A stretch of DNA of 64,000 nt from NCBI GenBank assembly GCA_949825045.1, contig OX463820.1, positions 10,180,501 through 10,244,500 of the forward strand, given 5' to 3'. Below are positions 22,928 to 33,459 of the stretch, one piece after another (position 1 is the stretch's first letter; the number at the start of each line of letters is the position of its first letter). A model generated the notes under the pieces. The model ran no database searches and was not told where the DNA came from. It was given only the letters and a program-made list of their open reading frames with translations. This stretch comes from Argyresthia goedartella. Its lineage: Eukaryota; Arthropoda; Insecta; Lepidoptera; Argyresthiidae. Both the position numbers and the translations under genes were made by a program.

Positions 22928-23046
22928 GTGAAGGAGCTGGACCTAAAACAAGCCAAAACGTTGGCGGTGTTACAGAAACATATGGCAATTCATTAACCTC
23001 TAATTCGGTAAATATTGATAGAGTTGAACTGAACAGCGCAGCATAA
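22928..23046 (+). CDS. Candidate terminal exon gamma, copy 1, of the phase-1 gene
   Basis: After a pyrimidine-rich tctccag acceptor, the frame reads GEGAGPKTSQNVGGVTETYG and ends in VELNSAA and a TAA stop at 23044-23046. It needs one base from the upstream exon, exactly what exon beta supplies, so the junction restores FGGEGAG. The same exon occurs at 29597 and 61023 with only a few substitutions, all three open to the same stop. Conservation of frame between copies supports real coding sequence. The intron from 21301 is 1627 bp. Confidence 0.6.
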
Positions 23047-23074
23047 TGGGTAGTACTAGACGTTTAGCATTTTT

Positions 23075-23260
23075 TAAGGATTCCGTACCCGAAAGGTTCC
23101 AAATGGCATCCTATTACTAAGCTTCCGCTGTCCGTCTGTCTTTCTGTCCGTCACCAGGTTCTATCTCATGAACCGTAAGAATAAGAGACAGGAAATGTTC
23201 CCAAAATGTGCATTTCTGGTGCCGATACAGCAGCAAATAATGAACTACAGGAGATTTAAT
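23075..23260 (+). repeat. Lepidopteran 'ggttccgtaccc' interspersed repeat, copy 1
   Basis: The block with gattccgtacccgaaagg, ctattactaagcttccgctg, gtccgtctgtctttctgtcc and tctcatgaaccgt recurs at about 27275, 29740, 51012 and 61165. From general knowledge this is a very common repeat in moth and butterfly genomes. It is non-coding. Here it follows the stop of exon gamma. Confidence 0.75.
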
Positions 23261-23390
23261 AAATTAAAAGGTATTGGGGTATAATTTAAAATATTCTGGG
23301 ACCCAATACAAGATACGGAACGCGACGAATTTAAAGCCCGACCACCTGCGCAAATTCTTTTTAACTATATCAATCAACAATATCATCAAT

Positions 23391-23498
23391 ATCAACAAAC
23401 AACTCACATGCCCGCAGTGTGCGAGGCTTTTCACAAGGAAGATTGGCTACAAAAGTCACATGCGAGCCCATGAGCCACGTCTTCAGACGACAAGTTGA
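23391..23498 (+). pseudogene. Single C2H2 zinc-finger-like fragment, copy 1
   Basis: The plus frame reads NKQLTCPQCARLFTRKIGYK followed by SHMRAHEP. This is one C2H2 finger (C-x2-C-x12-H-x3-H). Related single fingers of this style are often found at the ends of repeat-associated ORFs in insects. It has no good start, sits after the lepidopteran repeat in each duplicated unit, and is corrupted in copy 2. It is read as part of a mobile element tail, not a host gene. Confidence 0.55.
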
Positions 23499-24027
23499 AG
23501 CGTTCGCTGTGACCGAAATCATTCTGACTACATCATCGTCACCGTGGTTTGAGTTTGAAAAAGGAATTTTTCCTTTCAAGTGGTGATTCATGGCTAAACC
23601 TCACACAGGAAAAGGAAACTCCATTAACTTTATTGTTTCGGAAATACGCTCGTCAGGCAAGATAGCACCAAAAAACTCTACGGGTTGTATTTTTTTCAAT
23701 TTTCATAATATTTTTTAACCTACAATCAACAATATAAAATTAATCAATCTATTGAAAATATAATAACATCGTATCTCTTAGCGCCAGTTAAAAATCTCTT
23801 TTTTTTACAAAATAAATAAGAACTAATAAAAGCTGCAGGAGACGCTCGAACAGTTTGGCGAGATGAGGCAGCGGTGTGATCGGGCGGAGGCCTCCCGGGT
23901 GTCGTCTGTTCTTCCTCGGCAAGGGGATGAGAATCGCCTTGCCCTCCTTCCAGAGGATGGGGAAATGACCGGTGCGCAGGATGCCGTTAAACAGCCGCGT
24001 CAGCAAGACGACGGCTTTCCTTGACAG

Positions 24028-24303
24028 CTATACTAGGGCCGCCGCGACGACTCTGTCCGGACCTGGGGACTTCCACTGGTTCAGCTTCAGAGCTACCTTT
24101 CGGACTCCGCGGGGTGACCTAAAGTAATCGCCGGCGAGTGGAAGCACGGGGGCTGCCAGAAAGCTCTCTACTCGCTCCGTTATTGCAGCGTTGTGCTCGT
24201 GGTCAGAGACGGGGTAAGGCCAAAATTGCTCGGCGAAATGATTCGCCAGGATGGCGTTGCGGTCCCTTGCGGCGAAGTGGCGCTTACCCGCATGGTGCAT
24301 CAT
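24028..24303 (-). pseudogene. LINE B pre-RT segment
   Basis: The frame reads HHAGKRHFAARDRNAILANH, FAEQFWPYP, then a short linker and LKLNQWKSPGPDRVV. The last part is the K-SPGPDxV signature just before the RT fingers of Jockey-type elements. It continues, after a stop, into the RT start at 24006-23815 (FNGILRTGHFPILWKEGKAI). Confidence 0.85.
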
Positions 24304-24455
24304 GGGACAGACCGGCTCGGGGGTGGTGGTGAGGCTGCGGTTGAGGCGGTAAAGGGCAGGGTCCTATTCAGTTCTGTCAGTGATCCCAGGACTGTCCTCT
24401 TAGCTCGGTGATGCCCGCGCGCAATTTTTTACGAGCCGGTTGATCTCCGTCTTGA

Positions 24456-24824
24456 TCACGGGGCAGTGTGATGCCATGTTCGGCGAAGACGGCGCTTAAG
24501 TTCCAGCTTCTTGGGGAGGTGTGGAGGTAGCGTCTCCTTCTGCAAGACCGGCGGTGGCTTGGTGGTAATGGATGCGGCTTGAGCAGTGGTGATGGATGTG
24601 GTGAGAGCAACTGCCGTGGCCTCTACCTCTTCCTTGATAGAGACACCGCCGGGGAGCTGCGTTGTGTTCAACTCCTCCCGGTACGCTCTTAGGCGCGGCG
24701 TCAATTCATACTGGCGCTGTTTGGCCTCAACCTCGAGTACTAGCAGGATGGGCAGATGCAACGCGTCCAGGTCGTACAGTTCCCCAATAGCGATGGGAAA
24801 CCGCACGTTCTTCGCTAGAGCCAC
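24456..24824 (-). pseudogene. LINE B endonuclease C-terminus and linker
   Basis: The open frame starts LAKNVRFPIAIGELYDLDAL, followed by HLPILLVLEV. The D-x-L-x-S/A-D/L-H-x-P-I pattern matches the C-terminal end of APE endonucleases (normally SDH-P; here LDALHLPI). A Thr/Ala-rich linker follows (TTSITTAQAASITTKP). The same sequence is found in unit 3 (about 63700-63900). Confidence 0.7.
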
Positions 24825-25334
24825 GTCGAGGACGTTCGGGTTGTTGGGTAGTACTTTGGGGACCCCGGGGTGAGGACTTCGTAGTTGTAGTCCTCAATAT
24901 CTTCCTGTAGGTCCCTTACGGCGACGTTGATATTGTGCGTCCCCCACTGGTGGTGCCTGGCGTTGAGATCGCCTGCGACCATGTGGGGATCTCTCCTTAC
25001 ATCGTCGCCGAAACATCCTCGAGGTGAAATTGGGCGTCGGGTGGTTTGTAAGCTGCGAAGATTTTGGGCTCCGTGTCGGCCGTCTTCAGATGCACGCCTA
25101 TGGACTTCGTCGTCTTGAAGGCGGGCAGCTCCAACTATTCGTGGACGAGGTATCGTCTCACGGGGACCGCCTTGCCTCTGTACGGCACATTCCTTGAAGA
25201 CATCCTCCAAATTAATTAATTTAAAAAAATATAACACACAAGTTCCTGATCTAAATATTAGAGTAAACGGTAATGAAATAGTGTCAGGTCGACATGCAAA
25301 ATTTCTTGGTTTATAGACGGACTGCATGACTGTT

Positions 25335-25830
25335 GATTAGAGATAGACAAAAGTAAAGTCAATATTAATTAAAGAACATATTCGATGAATAAATGTCAAC
25401 AAAGCATCATTTTAAATATTCATCGAACGAGTAATACGCCTCAAGTGCTAGGTAATCCTTAAATTTCTGTTGGAAAAGATTGGGAATGTCTGGGTTCATA
25501 TTCTGCACTAGGACCTTATTATATATTTTTGACGCCATACCGAAAACACTTTTATTGAACAAATCAGTTTGGTGGGTAGGTGCAAGTATTTTTTGTTGTT
25601 ACGGCGGCTGTTTAGATTTTGAAAGAGCTGAGGGTTTGTTTTAACAAACATTATTATTTCATATATATATAATGAAGGCAATGTGAATAGTTTATGGCGC
25701 TTGAAGAATGGGTTGCAGCTGTCTGTTCGTTTAAGTGAAAAAATAGACCTGATACATTTCTTTTGGGCTTTAAAAGCACTATATTTGTTAACGCCGTTAC
25801 CCCAGAATATTAAGTCTCACATTCTGCCTT
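25335..25830 (-). mobile_element. LINE family C 3' end, unit 1
   Basis: The minus strand encodes the end of a non-LTR RT ORF (FKAQKKCIRSIFSLKRTDSC, then KTNPQLFQNLNSRRNNKK) and a 3' UTR ending near 25335. The same piece is at 35382-35767 and is partly continued at 48005-48130. It directly follows LINE B in both units 1 and 2, so it was there before the duplication. Only the last part of the protein is present. Confidence 0.75.
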
Positions 25831-26210
25831 GCTGGATTTCCTTATTTGTAAATGATTTAATTTCGGCAACCCATCTCGATATATATTTTATATCACTTGC
25901 TGACCATTTTGTGTTGAAATTGCTGCTCCCACTAGTCCATCTCAATAAGCAACGTTTCATAACAAGCAGATATAATAGATGGAAAGCATCGGTCACTGAT
26001 GCTTTCCATCTCAAAATCTTTAACCGAATCTAAAGGTAAATCTTCGAATACTGTCTTTGCTTTATAATGATCTGGATCTTCTCTATCACGAAATGAAGAG
26101 TCTGAACTTGCCTCATAGTTGGTTCAAGGAAAACTCATATGACGATACATTCGATCGTATTGCTCTATTATTGTACACTTCATACATCTGTGGTAACGAT
26201 GAAAGCCAAT
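25831..26210. other. Unrecognised segment X, copy 1
   Basis: This segment is closely matched at about 48130-48470. The minus strand has short ORFs including RCLLRWTSGSSNF and, in the other copy, KTVFEDLPIDLVKDF and SFPRTN. No domain is recognised. The same frames are kept in both copies, so it may be decayed coding sequence. It lies between LINE C and the 218-bp repeats. Confidence 0.45.
25977..26011. repeat. Local inverted duplication, 14-bp arms
   Basis: agatggaaagcatc (25977-25990) and its exact reverse complement (25998-26011) flank a 7-base loop. The paralogous site at 48270-48300 lacks the second arm, so this hairpin arose in this copy only, consistent with a templated copying error. 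Confidence 0.8.
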
Positions 26211-26312
26211 TGTACCTGAAAGAATATAACATTATTAGTATAAACCTTTGAAATATTTTGCGTTTTCGTTAGCCACTTTAGTAGCCAAGTTCAGTATGTA
26301 AGTATTTTGTGA

Positions 26313-26375
26313 GGGGACTCGATGGCTGATGGATGGCTCCAGAGGTCCTGGGTTTTAATTCCAAGGTGAAAGGGA
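26313..26375 (+). repeat. Possible tRNA-derived SINE head (internally deleted)
   Basis: actcgatggctgatgg resembles an A box and ggtcctgggttttaattcc resembles a degraded B box, but they are too close for an intact tRNA. A matching copy is at 50308-50372. Confidence 0.35.
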
Positions 26376-26402
26376 AATCTTAGTACATTGACAGTAAGTA
26401 AA

Positions 26403-26850
26403 GTAAAGGAGAATGATAAAAATAAAGCCCCGACACAAATGTAATGAAATATATGTCAAATTTAGTGTACCTCTCGCATATCATGAGTTCCCAATTTGTC
26501 ACACTCATCTTGGTAACACTGCTACAAACTGGGAAAAAAAAACAGTTTGTTACACTGTTACCAACTGGGAATTAAAATAGATTTTGATTCCCATTTTGTC
26601 ATACCTCAAGGGTATATAAAGTAAAGGAGAATGATAAAAAACAAAGCCCCGACACTAATGTAATGAAATATATGTTAAATTAAGTGTACCTCTCGCATAT
26701 CATGTGTTCCCAATTTTTCACACTCATCTTGGTAACACTGCTACAAACTGGGAAAAAAGAAACAGATTGTAACACTGTTACCAACTGGGAATGAAAATAG
26801 AATGTGATTCCCTTTTTGCCATACCCTTGAGTAACAGTGTTACTAACTGG
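26403..26850 (+). repeat. Tandem repeat, two units of about 218 bp
   Basis: The unit begins gtaaaggagaatgataaaa at 26403 and again at 26621. Each carries several variants of caactgggaa and gtaacactg in alternating orientation. A single unit is present near 50395-50610 and a partial one at 63907-64000. Confidence 0.85.
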
Positions 26851-27274
26851 CACTATTACCTTCCCATTTTGTCACACTATTAATCATGGATTATCATAAG
26901 CTATAGAAAAAAGTATCGCCAAAATCAAAATGGTTTATTTAAATATTAATACTTAAAGTCAGAGTAGAAGAAAGCAACTTTTATTTGGAATTCGTAACAA
27001 TTTTAAAAGTAGGTAACTCCTTATTTAAAAAAACACTCCTTGAGTTATTGTAGCTAATAGCAGTTGATTGTTAATATTGAAAACAGACCACAAATAATAG
27101 TTGATTTCAAAGGTAATTTCTATCTACCGTTTAAACAAAGTTTAAATTTTGATTGATGCTCTAGAATATTAACACTAGGTGTTATAATTATGATACAGAT
27201 TATTTTATTATTTTAATTAAATTATTTTTAAAGAAATAATAAAATTATATTTTCATTACACATTTTTTGCCTTT

Positions 27275-27480
27275 TTAGGGTTCCATACCCGAAGGATGCC
27301 GAGCGGGAACCTATTATTAAGCCTCCGCTGTCCTCCTGTCTGTTCTCGGTCCATTACCGGGCCCTATCTGAGGAACCGTAATAGGTGGATAGGTAGGTAA
27401 AATTTTCACAGAATATGTAGTTATGAAGCCTCTGCAGAAACAAATGCACTACAAAAGATTTTATGAGAACATGTACATGT
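27275..27480 (+). repeat. Lepidopteran 'ggttccgtaccc' repeat, copy 2
   Basis: Contains agggttccatacccgaagg, cctccgctgtcctcctgtct and gaggaaccgtaatag, as in the other copies of this repeat. Confidence 0.7.
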
Positions 27481-27777
27481 TCCGCCAAGAGATCAATATT
27501 AATATTAATAATTTTATAAAGTAGGTATTTTTTGTAAATTATTATCAGTCTTCTAGGTTAACATCAGTCAACCATACACATGTATAAACTTATTTATTTT
27601 AAAGACATTGGCTAGAAATTAATATGATAAGGATTTAACTATATTTGAAATTGGTACGAATGCCAAATAAAAATTCCTTTCTTCTATTTCAGACTTTAAG
27701 TTTATAAATACTAAAATGAGCCATTTTGATTTTGACGATATTGTTTTTTATAACCACCTACCTACTTAAGAAATTAT

Positions 27778-28002
27778 TCGGTGCCGACTATATTCCAAAA
27801 TAATTCTTCGACGACAACCTATTTCAGAACACAGAATTACAATCCGAAGTAAATCCACAAAACCCACAAAACTGCGAAACAACCAATGCTATCCCAGGAA
27901 AACCAGTAGACAGAGAGGTCCTTGAAAAAGAAGATATTGAAAAAAAAAAAAACAACGATGCCGATGGCGGAGGATCATTTTTCGAAAAAAACTTTTTTGG
28001 TG
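27778..28002 (+). pseudogene. Exon beta, copy 2 (in-frame stop)
   Basis: The frame runs from the bases encoding LFGADYIPK, hits a TAA, then continues FFDDNLFQNTELQSEVNPQN and ends GGGSFFEKNFFGG before gtatgg (28003). It matches copy 1 only from FFDD onward. The upstream part differs and is shared with copy 3. The stop and the lost HRRK-bearing half suggest that this copy is not translated as in copy 1. Compared with copy 1 it has an insertion encoding PVDREVLE. Confidence 0.6.
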
Positions 28003-29596
28003 GTATGGTGATTATATGTACCAGGGTATCCCATTAGTCAAACCCCACAGCGACATCGTAGGTAGATCAGCCTTAGATACATCGAATAAGCCTAACATGA
28101 ACTCCGTTAAAGTTGCATTACATTCGAGATATTTACAGTATAAAGGGTTTTTTTCAAACTCCCCATTTTTTATATTTGGAATGCCGGTTCATGCTGTATA
28201 TTAATAATTCATTATTATAACACAACCTAACAATACCCAAACTAATTAAATACATACCTTACCTAATGGAGTCTTTAATAATAGTGGGCAGTAGCTGTAA
28301 TTAAAAAGACGTGAATTCTGCAGTCAAAAGAAACTGTCATGATTTTTGTATTTATATTGTTTAATATAGTTAATTTTGTGCGTTATATTGAGTAAAGTAT
28401 TTATATTGATGAATTTTCTCTTTACGTGATGTCTTATTTTATAAGGCAACCCCTCATCGAGTTGTCATTAATGAGCAGATATAAATGGCCGTCTCGAAGG
28501 ACGGAGCTCAGTCTTGTTCGAGCGTTCACTGTGACAACTTGCTATGGGGAACCTATGTCCATTTGTATCGTAATAAATATTTTTGTGTGCAATATACAGT
28601 AAGCCTATCAGCCAGAGTGTGTAAATGTGAATACCCAGTGTAAAACATACATGTGAACTATCCGTGGAGTGTTATTTTATAAGATAACTAAATAGCGAAT
28701 TTAACTGAGAGCATGAAATCCGGCTTATATGTGCTAGCCACAGCTTCCACCTTAAAACTCGTCAATTTAATTAATTTCGTGGTGACACCTCAGGAATTGG
28801 TCCCAAAAGTTAGTTGCTAACTCAAACCTAATTGAACTCGTCTGTTTTGATCTCATACATCTTACGAGTAGTGAATGAAGTGATTCGGCAGCAATTAAGA
28901 TATTCATTGTTTTTATTTCACCTTTCTAAATAAGGGGAGCCCCTGCTTGATGAGTAAAGGTGGCATTAATTCCAATTTCTTGTTACTATTTTACAAAGTG
29001 TTATACGATCCCTGAATTAACAAAGCATCAGTAAGTTTATTAAGTCATTTTCTCATACCTTCTTTAGTAAAAAAAAATACAGATGCCGAAGTCACTGTTT
29101 CTGCTGAATATTTAGGCGTAGGTATTTTACACCAGGAATCGAAAAATTTTTTGTCATCTTAGGTAACTATTTGCAATAGCGAACAAATAAATAAGCCTTC
29201 AAAAGACCGCTGTTTTAAGGAATTACTGGTACTAACAATGTGAAAAATGGGGAATTTGGAAAAAAATCTTTAACCAACTATATTATCTCGGATTACATCC
29301 AAATTTCACTTAGGTCATTTAAGGCTTATTCGATACACCTTAGGCAATTCCACCTCTTGTGTCGCTGTGGGGTGTGGCTTATGGGACATCCTATATTATT
29401 ACGTTATTTTTTTTTGTCAGAAGCTGCAGAATGTTGAGAATCTTCGAATTTTATTTAAACTCCCTTTGTTGTACACCAAGTAGAGTATTTTTGACGTACG
29501 TTTTCGTAAGATTGGGAATTTCGAGTAAATTCGATTTATTTTGATATTCCATTTACATTTAAATCATAAAATGTTCACAAAAATTGTCGTCTCCAG

Positions 29597-29715
29597 GTGA
29601 AGGAGCTGGACCTAAAACAAGCCAAAACGTTGGCGGTGTTACAGAAACATATGGCGATTCAGTAACCCCTAATTCGGTAAATATTGATATAGTTGAACTG
29701 AACAGCGCAGCATAA
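29597..29715 (+). CDS. Exon gamma, copy 2
   Basis: It follows a ctccag acceptor and encodes the same 39-residue tail as copy 1, with YGDSVTPNSVNID in place of YGNSLTSNSVNID. It ends with TAA at 29713-29715. It is open and in the correct phase, but its partner exon beta at 27778-28002 has a stop, so the copy as a whole is probably non-functional. The intron is 1594 bp. Confidence 0.5.
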
Positions 29716-29739
29716 TGGGTAATATTAGAAGTTCAGCAT

Positions 29740-29935
29740 TTTTTAGAATTCCGTACCTGAAAGGTTCCAATTGGTACCCTATTACTAAGCCTCCGGTGTC
29801 CGTCTGTCTTTCTGTCCGTCACCAGGTTCTATCTCATGAACCGTAAAAATAAGGGACATGAAATTTTCACAAAATGTGTATTTCTGTTGCCGATACAGCA
29901 GCAAATAATGAACTACAGGAGATTTAATATATTGA
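29740..29935 (+). repeat. Lepidopteran 'ggttccgtaccc' repeat, copy 3
   Basis: Same block as at 23075, again placed just after the gamma stop. Confidence 0.75.
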
Positions 29936-30044
29936 AAGGTAAGGGGGTATAATTAAAAAGGTTTAGGAATACAAGATATGCGACGCGACGAATTTAAAGC
30001 CCGACCAGCTGCGCAAATTCTTTTTAACTATATCAATCAACAAT

Positions 30045-30140
30045 ATCATCAATATCAACAATCAACTCACATGCCCGCAGTGTGCGAGGCTTTTCACAAG
30101 GAAGATTGGCTACATAAGTAACATGTGAGCCCATGAGCGA
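30045..30140 (+). pseudogene. C2H2 finger-like fragment, copy 2 (broken)
   Basis: The frame reads NQLTCPQCARLFTRKIGYIS, then a stop replaces the region of the second histidine pair. Otherwise identical in layout to 23391-23498. Confidence 0.55.
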
Positions 30141-30626
30141 CGTCTTCAGATGACAAGTTGAAGCGGTCGCTGTGACCGAAATCAGTCTGACCTCACCGTA
30201 ATTTGAGTTTGAAAAAGTAAATTTCGCTTTCAAGTGGTGATTCATAGCTGAATCTTACACAGGAAAAGGAAACTTCATTAACTCTACCAGTGCTTCGGAA
30301 ATACGCCCGTCAGGCAAGATAGCACCAAAAAACTGTACGGGGTTGTATTTTTTTCAGTTTTCGTAATATTTTTTAACCTACAATTAACAATATAATAATA
30401 ATTTAAATCTAATATAATACATATTATTTAATATAACATATAAACATTATATCTCGTAGCGCCAGGAAATATTCTTAATTTTTTTTACAAATAAATAAGA
30501 ACTAATAAAAGTTGAAATGAACATAATTTGTAAGAAACCAGGCTGGATCTGTCCCCCCAAGCAGCACCCGTTACAAGAATGACTTGTAACGGGTAATACT
30601 ATTTCTTCGTCCTCCTTTAATGGGGT

Positions 30627-31075
30627 TCGACAACACAACACGTCACTCAGCTTCGAACTGTACCACATAGTACACTGCTGTCCTCAATCTTCAAATATTC
30701 TTCTCTTGGTATGCCATGAGTGCGCAAACTTGCGCAACGCCTGGAAGATCTGCTCGCAAGCAACTAGCTCCTCGTGGAATACTGGGCCAACCGTTGTCTA
30801 CTTCAGTGCTTTCAGCGTCTCCGATCTCTCCTATTTCTTCCAATCCCCAATTGGGCTCGACAACACAACACGTCACTCAGCGTCGAACTGTACCACATAG
30901 TACACTGCTGCCCTCAATCTTCAAATATTATTCTCTTGGTGTGCCATGAGTGTGAAAACTTGCGCAATGCCTGGAAGATCTGCTCGCAAGCAACTAGCTC
31001 CTAGTGGAATACTGGGCCAACCGTTGTCTTCTTCAGTGCTTCCAGCATCTCCGATCTCTCCTATTTCTTCGTCCT
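30627..31075 (-). repeat. LINE B 3'-UTR tandem repeat, period about 230 bp
   Basis: tcgacaacacaacacgtcac begins a unit at 30627 and again at 30857; a third partial unit starts near 31070. The unit contains cctggaagatctgctcgcaa and accgttgtc. A single-unit version is at about 62066-62310 in unit 3. Confidence 0.85.
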
Positions 31076-31888
31076 CCCCGGAACGGGGGCTGCTACAGTC
31101 ACCGCCCTCGACACTCGTCACCAGCGACCTCAACGAACAAGCACACCGCCTGGAACTCCACCAGGGTATTCCCAGCTGGACGCGCCATTGATGCTGACTC
31201 TGTGAGCCACAACTGCGACATTATCGGTCCAGAAAAGGCTACTCACTTCGACACGCGGGCCGGATTGGACACCATCGATGTCGTGGTCGTCAGAGGTCTC
31301 CGAACACCGCCGAGCTAAGAGGTTCTCCCTGAACTCCCTTTGAACCACAGACCAGTTCTTTTTGTCCTGGCGGAACTGCCCACCCGGGTATCTCCGCCAG
31401 CATCACGTCACCGTTACCAGTGGGGCGCTTTCACCGCCGCCCTAGACCAATCCTCCATCATCTGTCCCGTCAACCAGCCGGAAAACTTTGACCACCTGTC
31501 ATTGCTGCTGGTCATTGTCATTTGTAATGAGAATCTGAGGCATTCCTGACCGAGACGAAGAATAGCCGGTCCTTCAAGAAGGAGGCCATGATTTGCACGA
31601 TCATTGGTGGCACACCTACATCCAGGAGCTTGAATAGGAGCCCCTTCTACCACACGCGATCGTCGGGGTCTTTTTCGATGTCGAGAAAGACCCCGACGGC
31701 CCCTGTTCAACTCCGACGCCAGGTAGTGCAGGACTTTCGGCATCGTACTGTGGCTGTCGCCATTTTGCTCTGAACTAGCTGGATTTGGGCCAGGATTCTC
31801 CACAGCAGCAGACGCTCGAACAGTTTGGCGCGATGAGGCAGCAGTGTGATCGGGCGGTACCCTGCCGGGTGTCGTCTGTCCTTCCTCG

Positions 31889-31903
31889 GCTTGGGGATGA
31901 GAA
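31889..31903. repeat. 15-bp target-site duplication, left
   Basis: gcttggggatgagaa is repeated exactly at 33635-33649, flanking the I/LOA-like LINE. Confidence 0.9.
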
Positions 31904-31996
31904 ATTTCTATCTTCTATCTTATACAAGGGGGTTGTAGTGCCTGCACCTGGCCCACTTGAGCGGGGCCTTGGTGCATGTCCCCTTCGCCTGCACAT

Positions 31997-32260
31997 CTAC
32001 TTCAGCCATCCCAACTCCTGCACCAGCTGGATAAGGAGGCCTGGGTGTTCTAGGAGCTCGTGGGTGTTTGTTGTGTTTCCTAGGATAGCCATCCTACTTT
32101 CTGTTGTGGATGGACATACCAGTAGCATATGCTCTACTGTTTCATCCACTTCCATGTACCCCCTGCACAGGGAGCTGTCCGTTGCACCTGTAATTGTTAA
32201 GCGTTTGTTTAGTTTACAATGGCCTGTTAGTATTTTTATTTTACTGCGTGGCAGTCTCAT
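31997..32260 (-). pseudogene. I/LOA-like LINE C-terminal domain
   Basis: The frame shows ILTGHCKLNKRLTITGATDS, SLCRGYMEVDETVEHMLLVC and ends ELGWLK. The G-H-x-x-L-N-x-x-L...C-x-x-C/Y...E-T-x-x-H-x-L-x-x-C layout is the post-RNase H zinc-finger-like tail of insect I-type LINEs. One expected Cys is Tyr here. The frame ends at a normal-looking stop near 31997. Confidence 0.75.
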
Positions 32261-32522
32261 TAAGTAATTCGTAAATTTATGGTTATACTTGTCTATAAAA
32301 AGTTTTGTGTTTTTGCAGTCTTCTCTGCTAGACCATAATAGGTTTTGTTGCTGTACTGTGGCTTCTCTGAGCCTTTTTCGTAGAGCTTCCGCTGATAAGG
32401 GCGAGAATGGTGGAGGGCTGATTGCTGGCCTTTCTGCCCCTAATTTCGGTAGCTTGTCTGCCTCCCAGTTGCCTTGTTTACCCTGGTGACCTTTTACCCA
32501 CTGTACTGTGACCTTGTTTTTC

Positions 32523-32759
32523 TCACCTAGCCTGTTGAGTGCCTTGTGGCATTCTAATATGAGTTTTTATTTTGTCAACGGCCCCGTGTAGGAGACTCAG
32601 TATTTCAGCTTGAAACACTGTCGTCTCCTTTCCGAAGCTTAGTGAAAGTTTAATGTCAAGCTCCGGCGAGAAAAGACCTCCGCCTGTGTTCTTGCTTTTC
32701 TTTGAGCCATCACTGTATATTGTTATGCTTTTGTGATTTGGCATTGTTGGTGTTTCCAA
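32523..32759 (-). pseudogene. I/LOA-like LINE RNase H domain
   Basis: ITIYSDGSKKSKNTGGGLF carries the first catalytic Asp of RNase H, and FGKETTVFQAEILSLLHGAV carries the catalytic Glu. The remainder is frameshifted (32522-32261). RNase H removes the RNA strand after reverse transcription. Confidence 0.85.
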
Positions 32760-32856
32760 GCCCTTGGCTATGATTTCACATTTCCTACCGAATAGGAACT
32801 CTGTTTTTATGCGATCAATTCCAATAATGCACTTCCGGCACTTCTCCGAATGCTTT

Positions 32857-33297
32857 TTATAGAATTGTGCAGAATTGTCTTTTATCTGCTATTTGTCCTT
32901 TCCATTGTCCAGTACTGTATAGCCTTATGGCCGCCGATTTGGCCTCCTGCTGTACAAATAGGTCCAATGGTGATATCCCTAGCATGATTTCCAGTGCCGC
33001 TGATGGCGTTGACCTCATGCAGCCTGTCATGACTACACATGCCATACTCTGGAACTGCTGTAGTTGTGTTGCAATTGTGCATAGTGTTGTTCGTTGCCAC
33101 CATACCAGGGAGCCGTATGTGATGATGGGTCTCACCACAGCCATATACATCCATCGACATATTTTGGGCTGGAGTCCCCACCCGTTCCCTACTATCTTCC
33201 TACACTGGAAGAACGATATGGTGGCTTTTTTAAGTGTTGCTTCCATGTGCTTGCTCCAACTTAATTTGTGGTCAAGCCATACACCTAAATATTTCAC
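32857..33297 (-). pseudogene. I/LOA-like LINE RT C-terminal region
   Basis: MKYLGVWLDHKLSWSKHMEA starts the thumb region, followed by VVRPIITYGSLVWW and MTGCMRSTPSAALEIMLGIS, all typical of I-type LINE ORF2. The upstream palm region is interrupted by the MITE at 33316-33459 and the 5' truncation. Confidence 0.85.
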
Positions 33298-33315
33298 GTC
33301 TTTTGATAGTGTTAC

Positions 33316-33459
33316 GGCCTTACTAATAAAAAAAGTTATTCACGGTTTAACTTATTCAGTGCTTTGTCCTTTTCATACGTCGAGTAAATGTCAAATGTCA
33401 AAGCAAGACAAAACACTGTATAAGTTAAACCGTGCATAACTTCTTTTATAAGTAACGCC
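33316..33459. mobile_element. Small palindromic MITE (144 bp)
   Basis: Two arms of about 60 bp are imperfect inverted repeats: ggc-ttact-ataaaa, cacggtttaactta and cagtg-tttgtc on the left, and their complements on the right. They are separated by about 20 bp. It splits the RT frame of the I/LOA-like LINE. It encodes nothing. The exact target duplication could not be fixed. Confidence 0.75.

Larger units (their letters stand above)
23815..25215 (-). mobile_element. Jockey-like LINE (family B) fragment, unit 1
   Basis: The minus strand carries ORF2 pieces in order: endonuclease remnants (about 25215-24815), endonuclease C-terminus and linker (24824-24456), pre-RT region (24303-24028) and RT start (24006-23815). 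Frames are broken between pieces. Compared with units 2 and 3, the whole 3' part (rest of RT, 3' UTR with tandem repeats) is deleted: the sequence jumps from the pre-element 'aactaataaaag' straight into RT. The clade call rests on RT and endonuclease style. Confidence 0.8.
26211..27715 (+). repeat. Duplicated non-coding segment, copy 1
   Basis: This segment matches 50206-51461 along its length and holds a SINE-like head, the 218-bp repeats and the lepidopteran repeat. No ORF is recognised. Its end leads directly into exon beta of the next unit, as it does at 51461/58343 once BEL-2 is removed. This shows it to be part of the tandem unit. Confidence 0.85.

Noticed and set aside
25683..26033. 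116-codon plus ORF (and the similar 48006-48347 ORF)
   Set aside because: Lies antisense to LINE C RT sequence and segment X; conservation reflects the duplication.
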